64,000 nt of DNA, taken from contig OY970329.1 in assembly GCA_963717375.1 (NCBI GenBank), forward strand, positions 868,001-932,000, written 5' to 3'. The notes beneath the pieces were generated by a model that was given only the letters and a program-made list of their open reading frames with translations, did not search any database and had not been told where the DNA came from. The DNA is from VRUE01 sp963717375 (GTDB lineage: Bacteria > Actinomycetota > Thermoleophilia > Solirubrobacterales > 70-9). Of this stretch, positions 36,802 to 44,226 are shown piece after piece; position 1 is the first letter of the stretch, and every line of letters starts with the position of its first letter. The translations under genes and the position numbers were made by a program.

Positions 36802-37620
36802 TCAGGAGATCGCGATCGCTGCGATCGCGGCGAGGATGCCCAGCGCGCTCATCGCGATCATCTCGGCAGGGAAGTGACGGCGGCCCAGCATGCCCCGCTC
36901 TCCCGCAATGACAAGCAGCGCGCAGAGGAGGCCCCCAGCGAGGCCGCCGAGGTGTGCACCAAGGCTTACGCCTCGGACTCCGAAGCTGAAAGCCAGGTTG
37001 AAGAGGATCAGCACGCCGACGGATGAGGCCAGCGCGTCGACGCCGCGGCCTCGCGCGATCACAAACGTCGCCGCAAGAACGCCGAAGACCGCCCCGGAAG
37101 CCCCGAGGGTGAGGCTGTCGGGCGTGAGGAGAAGAGCACCGAGTGAACCGGCGAGCAACGAGACGAAATAGACGGCGACGAAACGCGGGGTGCCGATTCC
37201 CGGCTCGAGTATCCGCCCCAGAAAAAACAGCAAGATCATGTTTCCGGCGATATGCCAGAGGCCCGCGTGGAGGAAGCCGCTGGTAACCAGCCGATACCAC
37301 TCGCCTTCGGCAACCGATGGCCCAAAGAGCCCGAATTCCGGGATCAGTGACGTTGCCGGGTCGAGCCCACCATGCCCGGTGGCGATCTCGACCAGATACA
37401 CAGCGACGTTGAGCGCGATCAGGATGAAGGTCGCTGGGGCGGCCGTGGAAAGGCTCGTCTCACCGACTCCCCTGACCACCTTGGTGCGCTGACTTGCGCA
37501 CTCCGGACAGCGCATCCCGACCGGGGTCGGGGTCATGCAATCGGGGCAGATCGGACGCCCACAACTGGAGCACGAGACGCGGGTCTCGCGGTTGGGGTGC
37601 CGGTAACAAGTCTCAGCCAC
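36802..37620 (-). CDS. Rhomboid-family intramembrane serine protease with N-terminal zinc finger
   Basis: A 272-residue protein. Residues 1-45 hold a B-box/zinc-ribbon-like module with Cys5, His8, Cys17, Cys20, Cys25, Cys28, Cys38 and Cys41. Six or seven membrane helices follow, with rhomboid motifs: HAGLWHIAGNMILL, catalytic Ser175 in GASG and His223 in GAHLGG. Rhomboids cut substrates within the membrane. The GTG start at 37620 is 28 nt from the divergent DUF4383 start. Confidence 0.92.
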   Translation of the reverse strand: MAETCYRHPNRETRVSCSSCGRPICPDCMTPTPVGMRCPECASQRTKVVRGVGETSLSTAAPATFILIALNVAVYLVEIATGHGGLDPATSLIPEFGLFGPSVAEGEWYRLVTSGFLHAGLWHIAGNMILLFFLGRILEPGIGTPRFVAVYFVSLLAGSLGALLLTPDSLTLGASGAVFGVLAATFVIARGRGVDALASSVGVLILFNLAFSFGVRGVSLGAHLGGLAGGLLCALLVIAGERGMLGRRHFPAEMIAMSALGILAAIAAIAIS

Positions 37621-37648
37621 GGGGATGAGCAGCCTACAATCGCCGCCG

Positions 37649-38065
37649 ATGGACGCTCCCAGCCCAGCCCGGTTCTACGCGGCGTCGATAGGCGCGGCCC
37701 TGATCGTGCTCGGCATTGTCGGCTTCTTCTACAGCGCCTCGTTCGGATCGCCGGGCGAGGTTGGCGAGATGTTCGGCGTCTTCGCCGTCAACGGCTGGGT
37801 CAACGTGCTCCACATCCTCAGCGGAGCGCTCGGGCTCCTGGTGGCCGGCTATGCCGCGCGCCAGTACTCGCTCTGGCTCGGCTTCATCTACCTCGCGCTC
37901 GCCCTCTGGGGCTTCGCGGTCGGCGACGGCGAGGCGATCCTCGGCTTCCTCCCCGTCGACACCGGCGGCAACCTCCTCCACTTGGTGATCGGGGCGCTCG
38001 GCGTCAGCGCCGCGCTCTCGACGCCAGCAGTGAAGAAGGGAAAGGGCGAGCCGGCTACGGCTTGA
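37649..38065 (+). CDS. DUF4383-type membrane protein
   Basis: This 138-residue protein has four membrane helices with the DUF4383 pattern: ALIVLGIVGFF, NVLHILSGALGLL, YLALALWGFAVG and GGNLLHLVIGALG, with recurring N-x-x-H in helix caps. The role is unknown. ATG 37625 is also in frame, but TACAAT at 37635-37640 sits 8 nt before ATG 37649, making this the likely leaderless start. It overlaps the end of the minus-strand membrane-protein gene by 11 nt. Confidence 0.8.
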   Translation: MDAPSPARFYAASIGAALIVLGIVGFFYSASFGSPGEVGEMFGVFAVNGWVNVLHILSGALGLLVAGYAARQYSLWLGFIYLALALWGFAVGDGEAILGFLPVDTGGNLLHLVIGALGVSAALSTPAVKKGKGEPATA

Positions 38066-38402
38066 CCCGGCCGGCCAGGGAGCGCAGGCCGCCCTTGGCC
38101 TGCTGGCGACCACGGCGGCGCAACTCGAGCACGACAAGGGCGCCGGCAGCAGCGCCGCCGGCGCCGACGGCGAAGACCGGCCGCACCCAGTTGCGCGGGT
38201 CGCGCAGCGCCCGCAGCTCGCTTTCGGAAAGTTGCTCGGCCCAGACGGAGAGCTCCTCCGCCGCGGCCTGGGTGACGGCCGAAAGAGTGTCCTCGAGGCG
38301 CCCCGAGAGCCGCTCCGGAGGCTCGATCGGCCGCAGGGCGTCGGACAGCAGGTTCTCGACGTCCCAGGTGCTGCCGGTCAACCGGCCGCTCGGGTCACTC
38401 AT
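38055..38402 (-). CDS. Small single-pass membrane protein, sigma-factor partner candidate
   Basis: A 115-residue protein with a charged cytoplasmic N-terminal part (RLSGRLEDTLSAVTQAAAEE) and one membrane helix (VRPVFAVGAGGAAAGALVVL) before a basic tail. It overlaps the ECF sigma gene by 8 nt, so the two are made together. Position and topology suit an anti-sigma factor, but the HxxxCxxC zinc motif of ZAS-type anti-sigmas is absent. Function is therefore a guess. Confidence 0.7.
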   Translation of the reverse strand: MSDPSGRLTGSTWDVENLLSDALRPIEPPERLSGRLEDTLSAVTQAAAEELSVWAEQLSESELRALRDPRNWVRPVFAVGAGGAAAGALVVLELRRRGRQQAKGGLRSLAGRVKP

Positions 38403-38955
38403 CGCTCATCTCCTCCTGCAGTTGCTTGATCGCGCGATGGATCAGGACCTTGGTCGCGCCGTCGCTGCGTCCGAGGGCGCGGGCGATCTCGCGGTTGTCC
38501 ATGCCGAGCGCGAAGCGCATGATCAGCGCCTCGCGGCGATCGTCCGGAAGGTGCTCCAAGTGCGCCATCACCTGGCGCAGCTCCTCGCGCCCCTCGGCGA
38601 TTGCCTCGGTGCCGTGTCGGGCGACGATCGGGTCGGCTGTCTCCAGTGAGGTCTGCGGCCGGCGCGAGCGGTCGCGGTAGTAGTTCGAGGCGAGGTTGTG
38701 CGCGATCCGAATCAGCCAAGGACGCAGCGGCCGGCCGTCGGACTCGCGGCGGGCGCGGTCGAAGTGCCGGTAGGCCTGTAGGAAGGCCTGCTCGGTGAGG
38801 TCCTCGGCGTCGTGCGGGTCGCCGATCCGGTAGTAGGCGTAGGAGTAGACGTCGCGCAGATGAGCCCGGTAGAGGTCCTCGAAAGCCCGATCGAGCTCTG
38901 CCTTGGCGGCCGGGTCGAGGCTCGCCGGCTCGACGTTCTCCTTGGCGGCACTCAC
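38395..38955 (-). CDS. ECF RNA polymerase sigma factor
   Basis: The 186-residue sigma-70 family protein contains region 2 (AFEDLYRAHLRDVYSYAYYRI, then DAEDLTEQAFLQAYRHF and PWLIRIAHNLASNYYR) and region 4 (LEHLPDDRREALIMRFALG, MDNREIARALGRSDGATK). It directs RNA polymerase to a small regulon, often in response to envelope stress. The GTG start at 38955 follows TAGGCT (38962-38967) by 6 nt, suggesting a leaderless transcript. It overlaps the membrane partner downstream. Confidence 0.93.
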   Translation of the reverse strand: MSAAKENVEPASLDPAAKAELDRAFEDLYRAHLRDVYSYAYYRIGDPHDAEDLTEQAFLQAYRHFDRARRESDGRPLRPWLIRIAHNLASNYYRDRSRRPQTSLETADPIVARHGTEAIAEGREELRQVMAHLEHLPDDRREALIMRFALGMDNREIARALGRSDGATKVLIHRAIKQLQEEMSDE

Positions 38956-38973
38956 CGCGCAAGCCTAGCTCCA

Positions 38974-40638
38974 TCAGGCGGCCCTTCGAGATCGCTCGAC
39001 CCGGCGCAGTCCCGCGATCCAAGCGTCGGCGTCGATCTCACCGCGGATCAGCGCCGCGAGTCCGTTCAATGCCTCAGCCGGACCGCCCGCGGCTGAAGTC
39101 GCCGCCGCCAACAGCGGCACCGCGTCGAGGCCCTCCGAGGCCTGCCCGATCTGGGCCGGGATCTCCGCCGCCGGCGTGCCGCGACCGAGTAGCTCGCCAG
39201 CGCGACGGTTGCGGCCGGTCGGCGCCATCACCGTCGCGGTCAGGTCACCGACCCCGGCCAGACCGGAAAAGGTCCCGAGGTCGGCGCCGCGTCCGATCGC
39301 GTGCTCGATGCACTCTCGCCAAACCTGGGCCGCTGCGATTCCGGCCGCGTTGAGCCCGTGCGGCTCAGCAGCGGCAGCGGCGAGGGCGGCGGCGTTCTTC
39401 GCCGCGCCCGCCATCTCGACCCCGGTCACGTCGCGCGAGCGCTCACAGACCAGCCCGGCGCTGTCGAAGACGCCCCCGAGCTGGTCGCGAAGGTCGGCGT
39501 CGGCCGAGCCGAGGACCAGAGCGGCGGACCCGGAGACGGCCTCGCGGGCGTGCGCGGGCCCGCCCAGGCAGGCGACCGCACGCGCTCGTACGCGCTCGCC
39601 GACATATTCCGCCGGCAGCTGGCCGAGCGGGGCGATCAGGCCCTTGGTCAACAGCAGGATCGCCGAGCGATCGCCGACCTTGTCGGCGATCGTCCCGACC
39701 GCCTGCGGCAGCGAACCGGATGGGATCGCCATGCAGACGAGATCGAGGCCGGCCAGCTCCACTTCGGAGGCCTGGCGGACCTGCACCGAATCCGGCAACC
39801 GCACACCCTCCAGGTAGCGACGATTTTCGCCGGCCTCGGAGATCTCACGCGCCTGCTCGGCCGTGCGAGTGGCGAGCTGGACGTCGAGCCCACCGCGGGC
39901 GAGCAGCACGGCGACGGCGGTGCCCCAGCTGCCGGCGCCGATCACGGCGGCACGGCGCATCGGCGGCAGGCCGCCGAGGTCCTCCCACTGCAGCTCGACG
40001 TTGGGCCAGATCCGCGCCGTGACGGTTGAGGCCAGGCCCCGGGAGGGGTCCTCGGCGCGGGGAAAAGTCATCGCCTTGCCCAGGCGGACCCGCACCTTGC
40101 GGGGGCGGATGCGCCAGCCGCGGCGAACGTGTTCGGTGCCGAGAACCGCGGCCGGGATCACCGGCGCGCCCGTCTGCAGCGCCAGGCGACCGACCCCGCG
40201 CTTGGGCTCGGCGAGAGCGCCGCTACGGATCCGGGTGCCCTCAGGAAAAATGCAGACAGCGCCGCCGCGTTCGACGATCTGGCGAGCGGTCTCCATCGAC
40301 TGCTCGTCGGACTCGCCGCGGCGGATCGGGAAGGCGCCGAGGCGCGAGAGGATCCAGCCCTGCCAGCGGCGCTCGAAGAGCTCGACCTTGGCGACGTAGT
40401 GCATCGGCCGCCGCCAGGGCAGGGCGCCGCCGACCGCGAACGGGTCGAGGAAGCTGCGGTGGTTCGACGCCACGATCAGGCCGCCCTTGAGACGGGCGTG
40501 TTCGCGGCCCGTCCTCGCGTAGCGAAAGTAAACGAGGAAGAACGGGGTCATGAAGATCCTCGCCAGGATGTAGAGGATCGGATTTACCCCGTGGGCGCGG
40601 GTGTAGTCGTGGTACGACTGGAGGCGGGCCGGGGTCAC
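38974..40638 (-). CDS. PlsC-GpsA fusion: acylglycerolphosphate acyltransferase + glycerol-3-phosphate dehydrogenase
   Basis: One 554-residue frame joins two phospholipid enzymes. Residues 1-215 are a PlsC-type acyltransferase with the HxxxxD motif (His60-Asp65, NHRSFLD), FPEGTR at 131-136 and a membrane-associated N-terminus. Residues 227-554 are a complete NAD(P)H glycerol-3-phosphate dehydrogenase: GAGSWGTA, CLGGPAHAREA, GVEMAGAAKNAAALAAA with the catalytic Lys, and GLAGVGDLTAT. The linker is only about 12 residues and has no stop. Met227 (ATG at 39960) could also start a free GpsA, but no good ribosome binding site precedes it. GpsA makes glycerol-3-phosphate and PlsC completes phosphatidate, so the fusion couples entry and second acylation. 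Confidence 0.92.
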   Translation of the reverse strand: MTPARLQSYHDYTRAHGVNPILYILARIFMTPFFLVYFRYARTGREHARLKGGLIVASNHRSFLDPFAVGGALPWRRPMHYVAKVELFERRWQGWILSRLGAFPIRRGESDEQSMETARQIVERGGAVCIFPEGTRIRSGALAEPKRGVGRLALQTGAPVIPAAVLGTEHVRRGWRIRPRKVRVRLGKAMTFPRAEDPSRGLASTVTARIWPNVELQWEDLGGLPPMRRAAVIGAGSWGTAVAVLLARGGLDVQLATRTAEQAREISEAGENRRYLEGVRLPDSVQVRQASEVELAGLDLVCMAIPSGSLPQAVGTIADKVGDRSAILLLTKGLIAPLGQLPAEYVGERVRARAVACLGGPAHAREAVSGSAALVLGSADADLRDQLGGVFDSAGLVCERSRDVTGVEMAGAAKNAAALAAAAAEPHGLNAAGIAAAQVWRECIEHAIGRGADLGTFSGLAGVGDLTATVMAPTGRNRRAGELLGRGTPAAEIPAQIGQASEGLDAVPLLAAATSAAGGPAEALNGLAALIRGEIDADAWIAGLRRVERSRRAA

Positions 40639-40676
40639 GCGTAGCGCTACACGGCTAAGGGACGAGGGTTACTGGG

Positions 40677-40786
40677 CGGGGGCCGGGTGCCACTCCCCGC
40701 TCAACTTTTTCGGTGGTACCGCAGCGGCAGGCAGAGATTGAATTGCCGAAAAAGTACAAGCCGCGGGGAGTGGCACCCGGCCCCCG
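40677..40786. repeat. Palindromic element E4 (110 bp)
   Basis: Outer arms 40677-40700 and 40763-40786 are perfect over 24 bp. An inner perfect 10-bp stem pairs ACTTTTTCGG (40704-40713) with CCGAAAAAGT (40746-40755). The right arm ends exactly at the stop codon of the iron-dependent dehydrogenase (40787-40789). The GGTGCCACTCCCCG arm segment resembles the GGTGCCCCCTCCG of E2. The AT-rich inner stem differs from the other elements. Confidence 0.85.
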
Positions 40787-41803
40787 TTACCAAGCCTCGT
40801 TGATCAATTGCTCTAGCTCGTCGCGGGTCGGGGGCTCCGGCGTGAATGCCAGCTCCGGGCGCAGGAGCATCGAGTCCAGGGCTTCGGGGAGCTTGCTTTG
40901 GTCCGCTCCTTGGTCGCCCAGGCCGGGTGGGTTGCCTCCCAACTCGAGGATTCGAGCTTCTACAGCGTCGGGCTCAGTTCCCAGGGCCGCGGCAAGAGGG
41001 ACTAGGCCATCGGGGGCTCGTGGGGCCATGAAAGCCATTGCCCTGGGGAGGATTGCTGCGTTGACTCCTGCGTGGGGGGCGCCGCAAACTCTTACGATTG
41101 TTTGGCAGACGACGTGGTGCAGGGCGAAGAAGCCCGAGTCGATTGCGTAGCCGCAGAGGATCGAGCCTTGGGCTAGGGCACTTCGGTTGCGCTCTGCTGG
41201 GTCTTCGTCGAGGGAGGCGGCGATCAATTCCGCGCCTCGCAGGGCTGTCATTTCCGAGACCGGGTTGGTGAAGGGCGTGTAAAGGGAGTCGGCGCCGTGG
41301 GCTAGGGCGTTCATTGAGCTTGCCCGCAGCTCCGACTCGGGGGCGCTCGTCATTGCCTCCGGCTCGGCGATCACCAGCTCGGGGCGAATCATGGTTTTGA
41401 CCCTGTCCTCTGCACCGGCGGGAAGACGGTGGATACCGGTCATCTCCGCTCCGGACATCGTCGTCGGGATCGCGGCCACGCGGGCGCCAGTGATCGATGC
41501 GATCGCCTTCGCCGTGTCGATCGCGCGACCACCGCCGAGGGCGACGAGGTTCGGGGAGCCAGCTGAGTCGAGCAGGGCCGCCGATGTCTCCGTCACCGCC
41601 GTTGCTGGATCCGCCGGGGGCAACTCGTGCACAGCGGCCGCGGCGCTAACGAGCTGCGGCGCCCGATCCAGGTGCCGCTTGGTCGTGAGCAGCTCGAAGG
41701 GCTCCATGCCGTGCTCGGCAAGCAGCTGCGGAGCGCCCTCGACCCCACCGGCGCGGAGCACGACAGTGCGGCCGGCGTCGCGCCAGACGAAGTTGCCGCT
41801 CAC
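40787..41803 (-). CDS. Iron-containing alcohol dehydrogenase / maleylacetate reductase-like
   Basis: The 338-residue protein belongs to the group III iron-dependent dehydrogenases: LVALGGGRAIDTAKAIA and AIPTTMSGAEMTGIH in the nucleotide domain, then the metal-ligand region SMNALAHGADSLY and FALHHVVCQTIVRVCGAPHAGVNA. Closest in pattern to maleylacetate reductases, which reduce ring-cleavage products of hydroquinone-type aromatics. Its GTG start overlaps the ring-cleaving dioxygenase stop (GTGA), which supports that role. The 3' half uses AT-ending codons more than neighbouring genes. Confidence 0.82.
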   Translation of the reverse strand: MSGNFVWRDAGRTVVLRAGGVEGAPQLLAEHGMEPFELLTTKRHLDRAPQLVSAAAAVHELPPADPATAVTETSAALLDSAGSPNLVALGGGRAIDTAKAIASITGARVAAIPTTMSGAEMTGIHRLPAGAEDRVKTMIRPELVIAEPEAMTSAPESELRASSMNALAHGADSLYTPFTNPVSEMTALRGAELIAASLDEDPAERNRSALAQGSILCGYAIDSGFFALHHVVCQTIVRVCGAPHAGVNAAILPRAMAFMAPRAPDGLVPLAAALGTEPDAVEARILELGGNPPGLGDQGADQSKLPEALDSMLLRPELAFTPEPPTRDELEQLINEAW

Positions 41804-42720
41804 CCTGCTGAGGCGGTCCGCGGGTTCAATACGGGGCGCAGGTTCGGTTCGACCTCGGCCCGCAGGTGCTCGTAGTCGGGCGGCAGCGAGAGCTTCTCGC
41901 CGAGATGCTCGAGCGGCTCGTCAACGGTGAAGCCGGGACCAAGCGTCGCGATCTCGAAGAGAACGCCGCTCGGCTCACGGAAGTAGATCGAGCGGAAGTA
42001 GAAGCGGTCGATTACCGGCGTCGGCTGAGCGCCGGCTGAGATCGCCCGCTCGCGCCACTGCTCGTGCTCGTCGATGGTCGATGCCCAGGCGACGTGGTGG
42101 ACGCTGCCGGCTCCCTGCCGGGAGCTCTCCTCGGGCGGGTCTTCGTAGACGTATAGGCCACCGCGACTCGACCCGCGCGCTTCCCAGCTGCCCTCGTCGA
42201 CCGGCTCGAACTCGAGCGCCTCGAGCAGGGTGCGGCTGGCCTCGGGAGCGGCGCTGTAAGCGCAGACCGCGTGAAAGCCGCGCAGCGCCAGGTCGGCGGG
42301 CACTTCGGGGTGGTCAGCGATCAGCGGCTCGTCGTTGACCTCGACCACCGCCAGCTCGTGGGCGAGGCCCTCGGGGTCGGCGAAGCGCAGGCCTCCCCCG
42401 GCCCGCTCGGATTCGATCCCGTTGGCGGCGAGCCGCTCCTCCCAGAAGTCGAGCGACTCGTGCGAGCCGACTCGCCAGACGACCCGGTGCACGTCCCCGG
42501 CTCCAGCCCGTCCCGGCGGCACCCCTGGGAACTCGAAGAAGGTGAGGTCGGATCCGGCGCTGCCCTTCTCGTCAGCGAAAAACAGGTGGTAGACGGTCGG
42601 GTTGTCCTGGTTGACCGTCTTCTTGACCAAACGCAGCCCCAGCACCCCGGCGTAGAAATCGACGTTGCTCTGGGCGTCGGCGGTGATCGCGGTGATGTGG
42701 TGAATTCCCTCTAGCTTCAT
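41800..42720 (-). CDS. VOC-family ring-cleaving dioxygenase
   Basis: A 306-residue protein with two vicinal oxygen chelate modules (about 1-135 and 145-290). Metal ligands are recognisable: His in EGIHHITAI, His in GSVHHVAWAS and Glu in SGVLFEIATLGPG. The pattern fits the PcpA/MhqO hydroquinone dioxygenase branch. Together with the adjoining maleylacetate reductase-like gene it suggests 1,2-cleavage of a hydroquinone. A TATACG hexamer lies 6 nt before the ATG, sharing DNA with the divergent promoter at 42731. Confidence 0.85.
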   Translation of the reverse strand: MKLEGIHHITAITADAQSNVDFYAGVLGLRLVKKTVNQDNPTVYHLFFADEKGSAGSDLTFFEFPGVPPGRAGAGDVHRVVWRVGSHESLDFWEERLAANGIESERAGGGLRFADPEGLAHELAVVEVNDEPLIADHPEVPADLALRGFHAVCAYSAAPEASRTLLEALEFEPVDEGSWEARGSSRGGLYVYEDPPEESSRQGAGSVHHVAWASTIDEHEQWRERAISAGAQPTPVIDRFYFRSIYFREPSGVLFEIATLGPGFTVDEPLEHLGEKLSLPPDYEHLRAEVEPNLRPVLNPRTASAG

Positions 42721-42730
42721 CGCTCACGTA

Positions 42731-42736
42731 TAGCAT
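42731..42736 (+). promoter_or_regulatory. Leaderless -10 hexamer shared by divergent genes
   Basis: TAGCAT ends 7 nt before the GTG at 42744. The same 23-bp space carries TATACG on the other strand, 6 nt before the ATG at 42720. The two divergent genes therefore appear to use overlapping -10 elements with no untranslated leader. No convincing -35 hexamer is seen for either. Confidence 0.5.
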
Positions 42737-42743
42737 CACACTC

Positions 42744-44123
42744 GTGAGCCGCGGACGACGACGTTTGGTGCGAGCCCTTGTCGTGGTCGGTTCGCTACTT
42801 GCCTTCCTCAGCGTCTTCGCGATCTGGAGCGAGCGCCAGGCGCTCAACACCGACGACTGGGTGACGACCAGCGGCCACTTGATCCAGAACGACACGATCC
42901 GCGAAGCGGTCGCCGACTACCTGGTCGATCAGCTCTACGAAAACGTCGACGTCGAAAAGGAACTGAGCGAAAAGCTTCCCGGCGACACCAAGGAGCTGGC
43001 GGGACCGATCTCCGGCGGCCTGCGCCAGGTCGCCGGTGACGGCGCCAACCAGGTGCTGCAGAGCTCGACCGCCCAGGAACTCTGGAAGAACGCCAACCGG
43101 ACGACGCACGAACAGCTGCTGGAAGTGCTGGAAGAAAAGGGCGACACGGTCTCGACCGAAGAAGGCAAGGTCAGCCTCAACCTCGGCAGCCTCGTGACAA
43201 ACCTCGCCAGCCAGGTCGGGATCGGCGCCAACTTGGCGGAAAAGCTGCCGCCGGATGCCGGCCAGATCACGATCCTCCGCTCCGATCAGCTGAAGACGGC
43301 GCAGAACATCGTCGTCGCGGTCAAGGGCTTGGCCCTGATCCTCTCGCTGCTCACCTTCCTCGCCTTCGGCCTGGCGATCTATCTCTCCCGCGACGCCCGC
43401 TGGGTGACCGTCCTCTCCTGCGGGATCGGGCTCGTCGCCGCAGGCTTCGCCGTGATCGTCTTCCGCGAGATCGCCGGCGGAATCGTCGTCGGCCAACTGG
43501 TCGAAGAAGACAGCATTAAGCCGGCAGCCGAAGCGGCCTGGTCGATCGGCACTTCGCTGATGACCAGCATCGCGACCACGGTGATCGTCATCGGCGTGCT
43601 CTTCGGCATCGCCGGCTGGCTGGCGTCGCCCACTGACTCGGCCCGCTCGACCCGCCGCTTCCTGGCTCCGGTCCTACGCGCCCACGCTGCCTACGTTTAC
43701 GCCGGACTGGCGATCGTCGTCTGCATCTACTTCCTCCAGGCGCCGACCCAGAACCTGCGCTCCTTCCTCACCACCCTGGTGATCGCCGGCCTCGCTGCCT
43801 TCGGCATTCACGAGCTGCGCAAACAGGCCAGCGAGGAGTTCCCCGACGCCGACTACGGCGAGGTCTTCGGCCGCACCAAGGACCGCGTCGTCGGCGCGGT
43901 CAAAGACGCCAACCTGAGCGAGCGGGCCTCGAAACTACGCCTGCCGGAGATGCGCAAGCCCGAGGGCGAGGCCCCAACTGCGGCCCTGCCCGTTGACGAT
44001 GAGGAGAGCCGCCTGGCGCGACTCGAACGTCTCGCCAGCCTCCACGAGAAGGGCATCCTCACCGACGAGGAGCTCGCCACGGAGAAGCGGCGCGTGCTCA
44101 GTGGCTCCGGCAAAGACGCCTGA
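42744..44123 (+). CDS. Membrane protein with C-terminal SHOCT domain
   Basis: The 459-residue protein starts with a membrane helix (LVRALVVVGSLLAFLSVFAIW), followed by an extracytoplasmic helical domain (about 35-175) and four to five further helices (about 190-345). The last 30 residues are a SHOCT domain (RLERLASLHEKGILTDEELA), a short oligomerisation module usually at protein ends. The family function is unknown. GTG 42744 fits the leaderless promoter described at 42731. Confidence 0.82.
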   Translation: MSRGRRRLVRALVVVGSLLAFLSVFAIWSERQALNTDDWVTTSGHLIQNDTIREAVADYLVDQLYENVDVEKELSEKLPGDTKELAGPISGGLRQVAGDGANQVLQSSTAQELWKNANRTTHEQLLEVLEEKGDTVSTEEGKVSLNLGSLVTNLASQVGIGANLAEKLPPDAGQITILRSDQLKTAQNIVVAVKGLALILSLLTFLAFGLAIYLSRDARWVTVLSCGIGLVAAGFAVIVFREIAGGIVVGQLVEEDSIKPAAEAAWSIGTSLMTSIATTVIVIGVLFGIAGWLASPTDSARSTRRFLAPVLRAHAAYVYAGLAIVVCIYFLQAPTQNLRSFLTTLVIAGLAAFGIHELRKQASEEFPDADYGEVFGRTKDRVVGAVKDANLSERASKLRLPEMRKPEGEAPTAALPVDDEESRLARLERLASLHEKGILTDEELATEKRRVLSGSGKDA

Positions 44124-44133
44124 TCCGCCCAGA

Positions 44134-44205
44134 GCCCGCCTCCGGGATCGAACCGGAAACCTCCGCTTTACAAGAGCGGTGCTCTACCAGTTGAGCTAGG
44201 CGGGC
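44134..44205 (-). tRNA. tRNA-Thr(TGT)
   Basis: The minus strand folds into a 72-nt cloverleaf: acceptor GCCCGCC/GGCGGGC, D arm GCTC/GAGC, anticodon stem CCGCT/AGCGG with loop CTTGTAA (anticodon TGT), and T arm TCCGG-TTCGATC-CCGGA. No CCA is encoded. It lies downstream of sigH, as tRNA-Thr and other tRNAs do near the sigH-secE-nusG region of other Gram-positive genomes. Confidence 0.95.
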
Positions 44206-44226
44206 GTGCTGCCGAATATAGAGGGC

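Noticed and set aside
38974..39960. Separate gpsA gene starting at Met227
   Set aside because: No stop separates it from the acyltransferase and no good ribosome binding site precedes the internal ATG; kept as a fusion, with an internal start noted.
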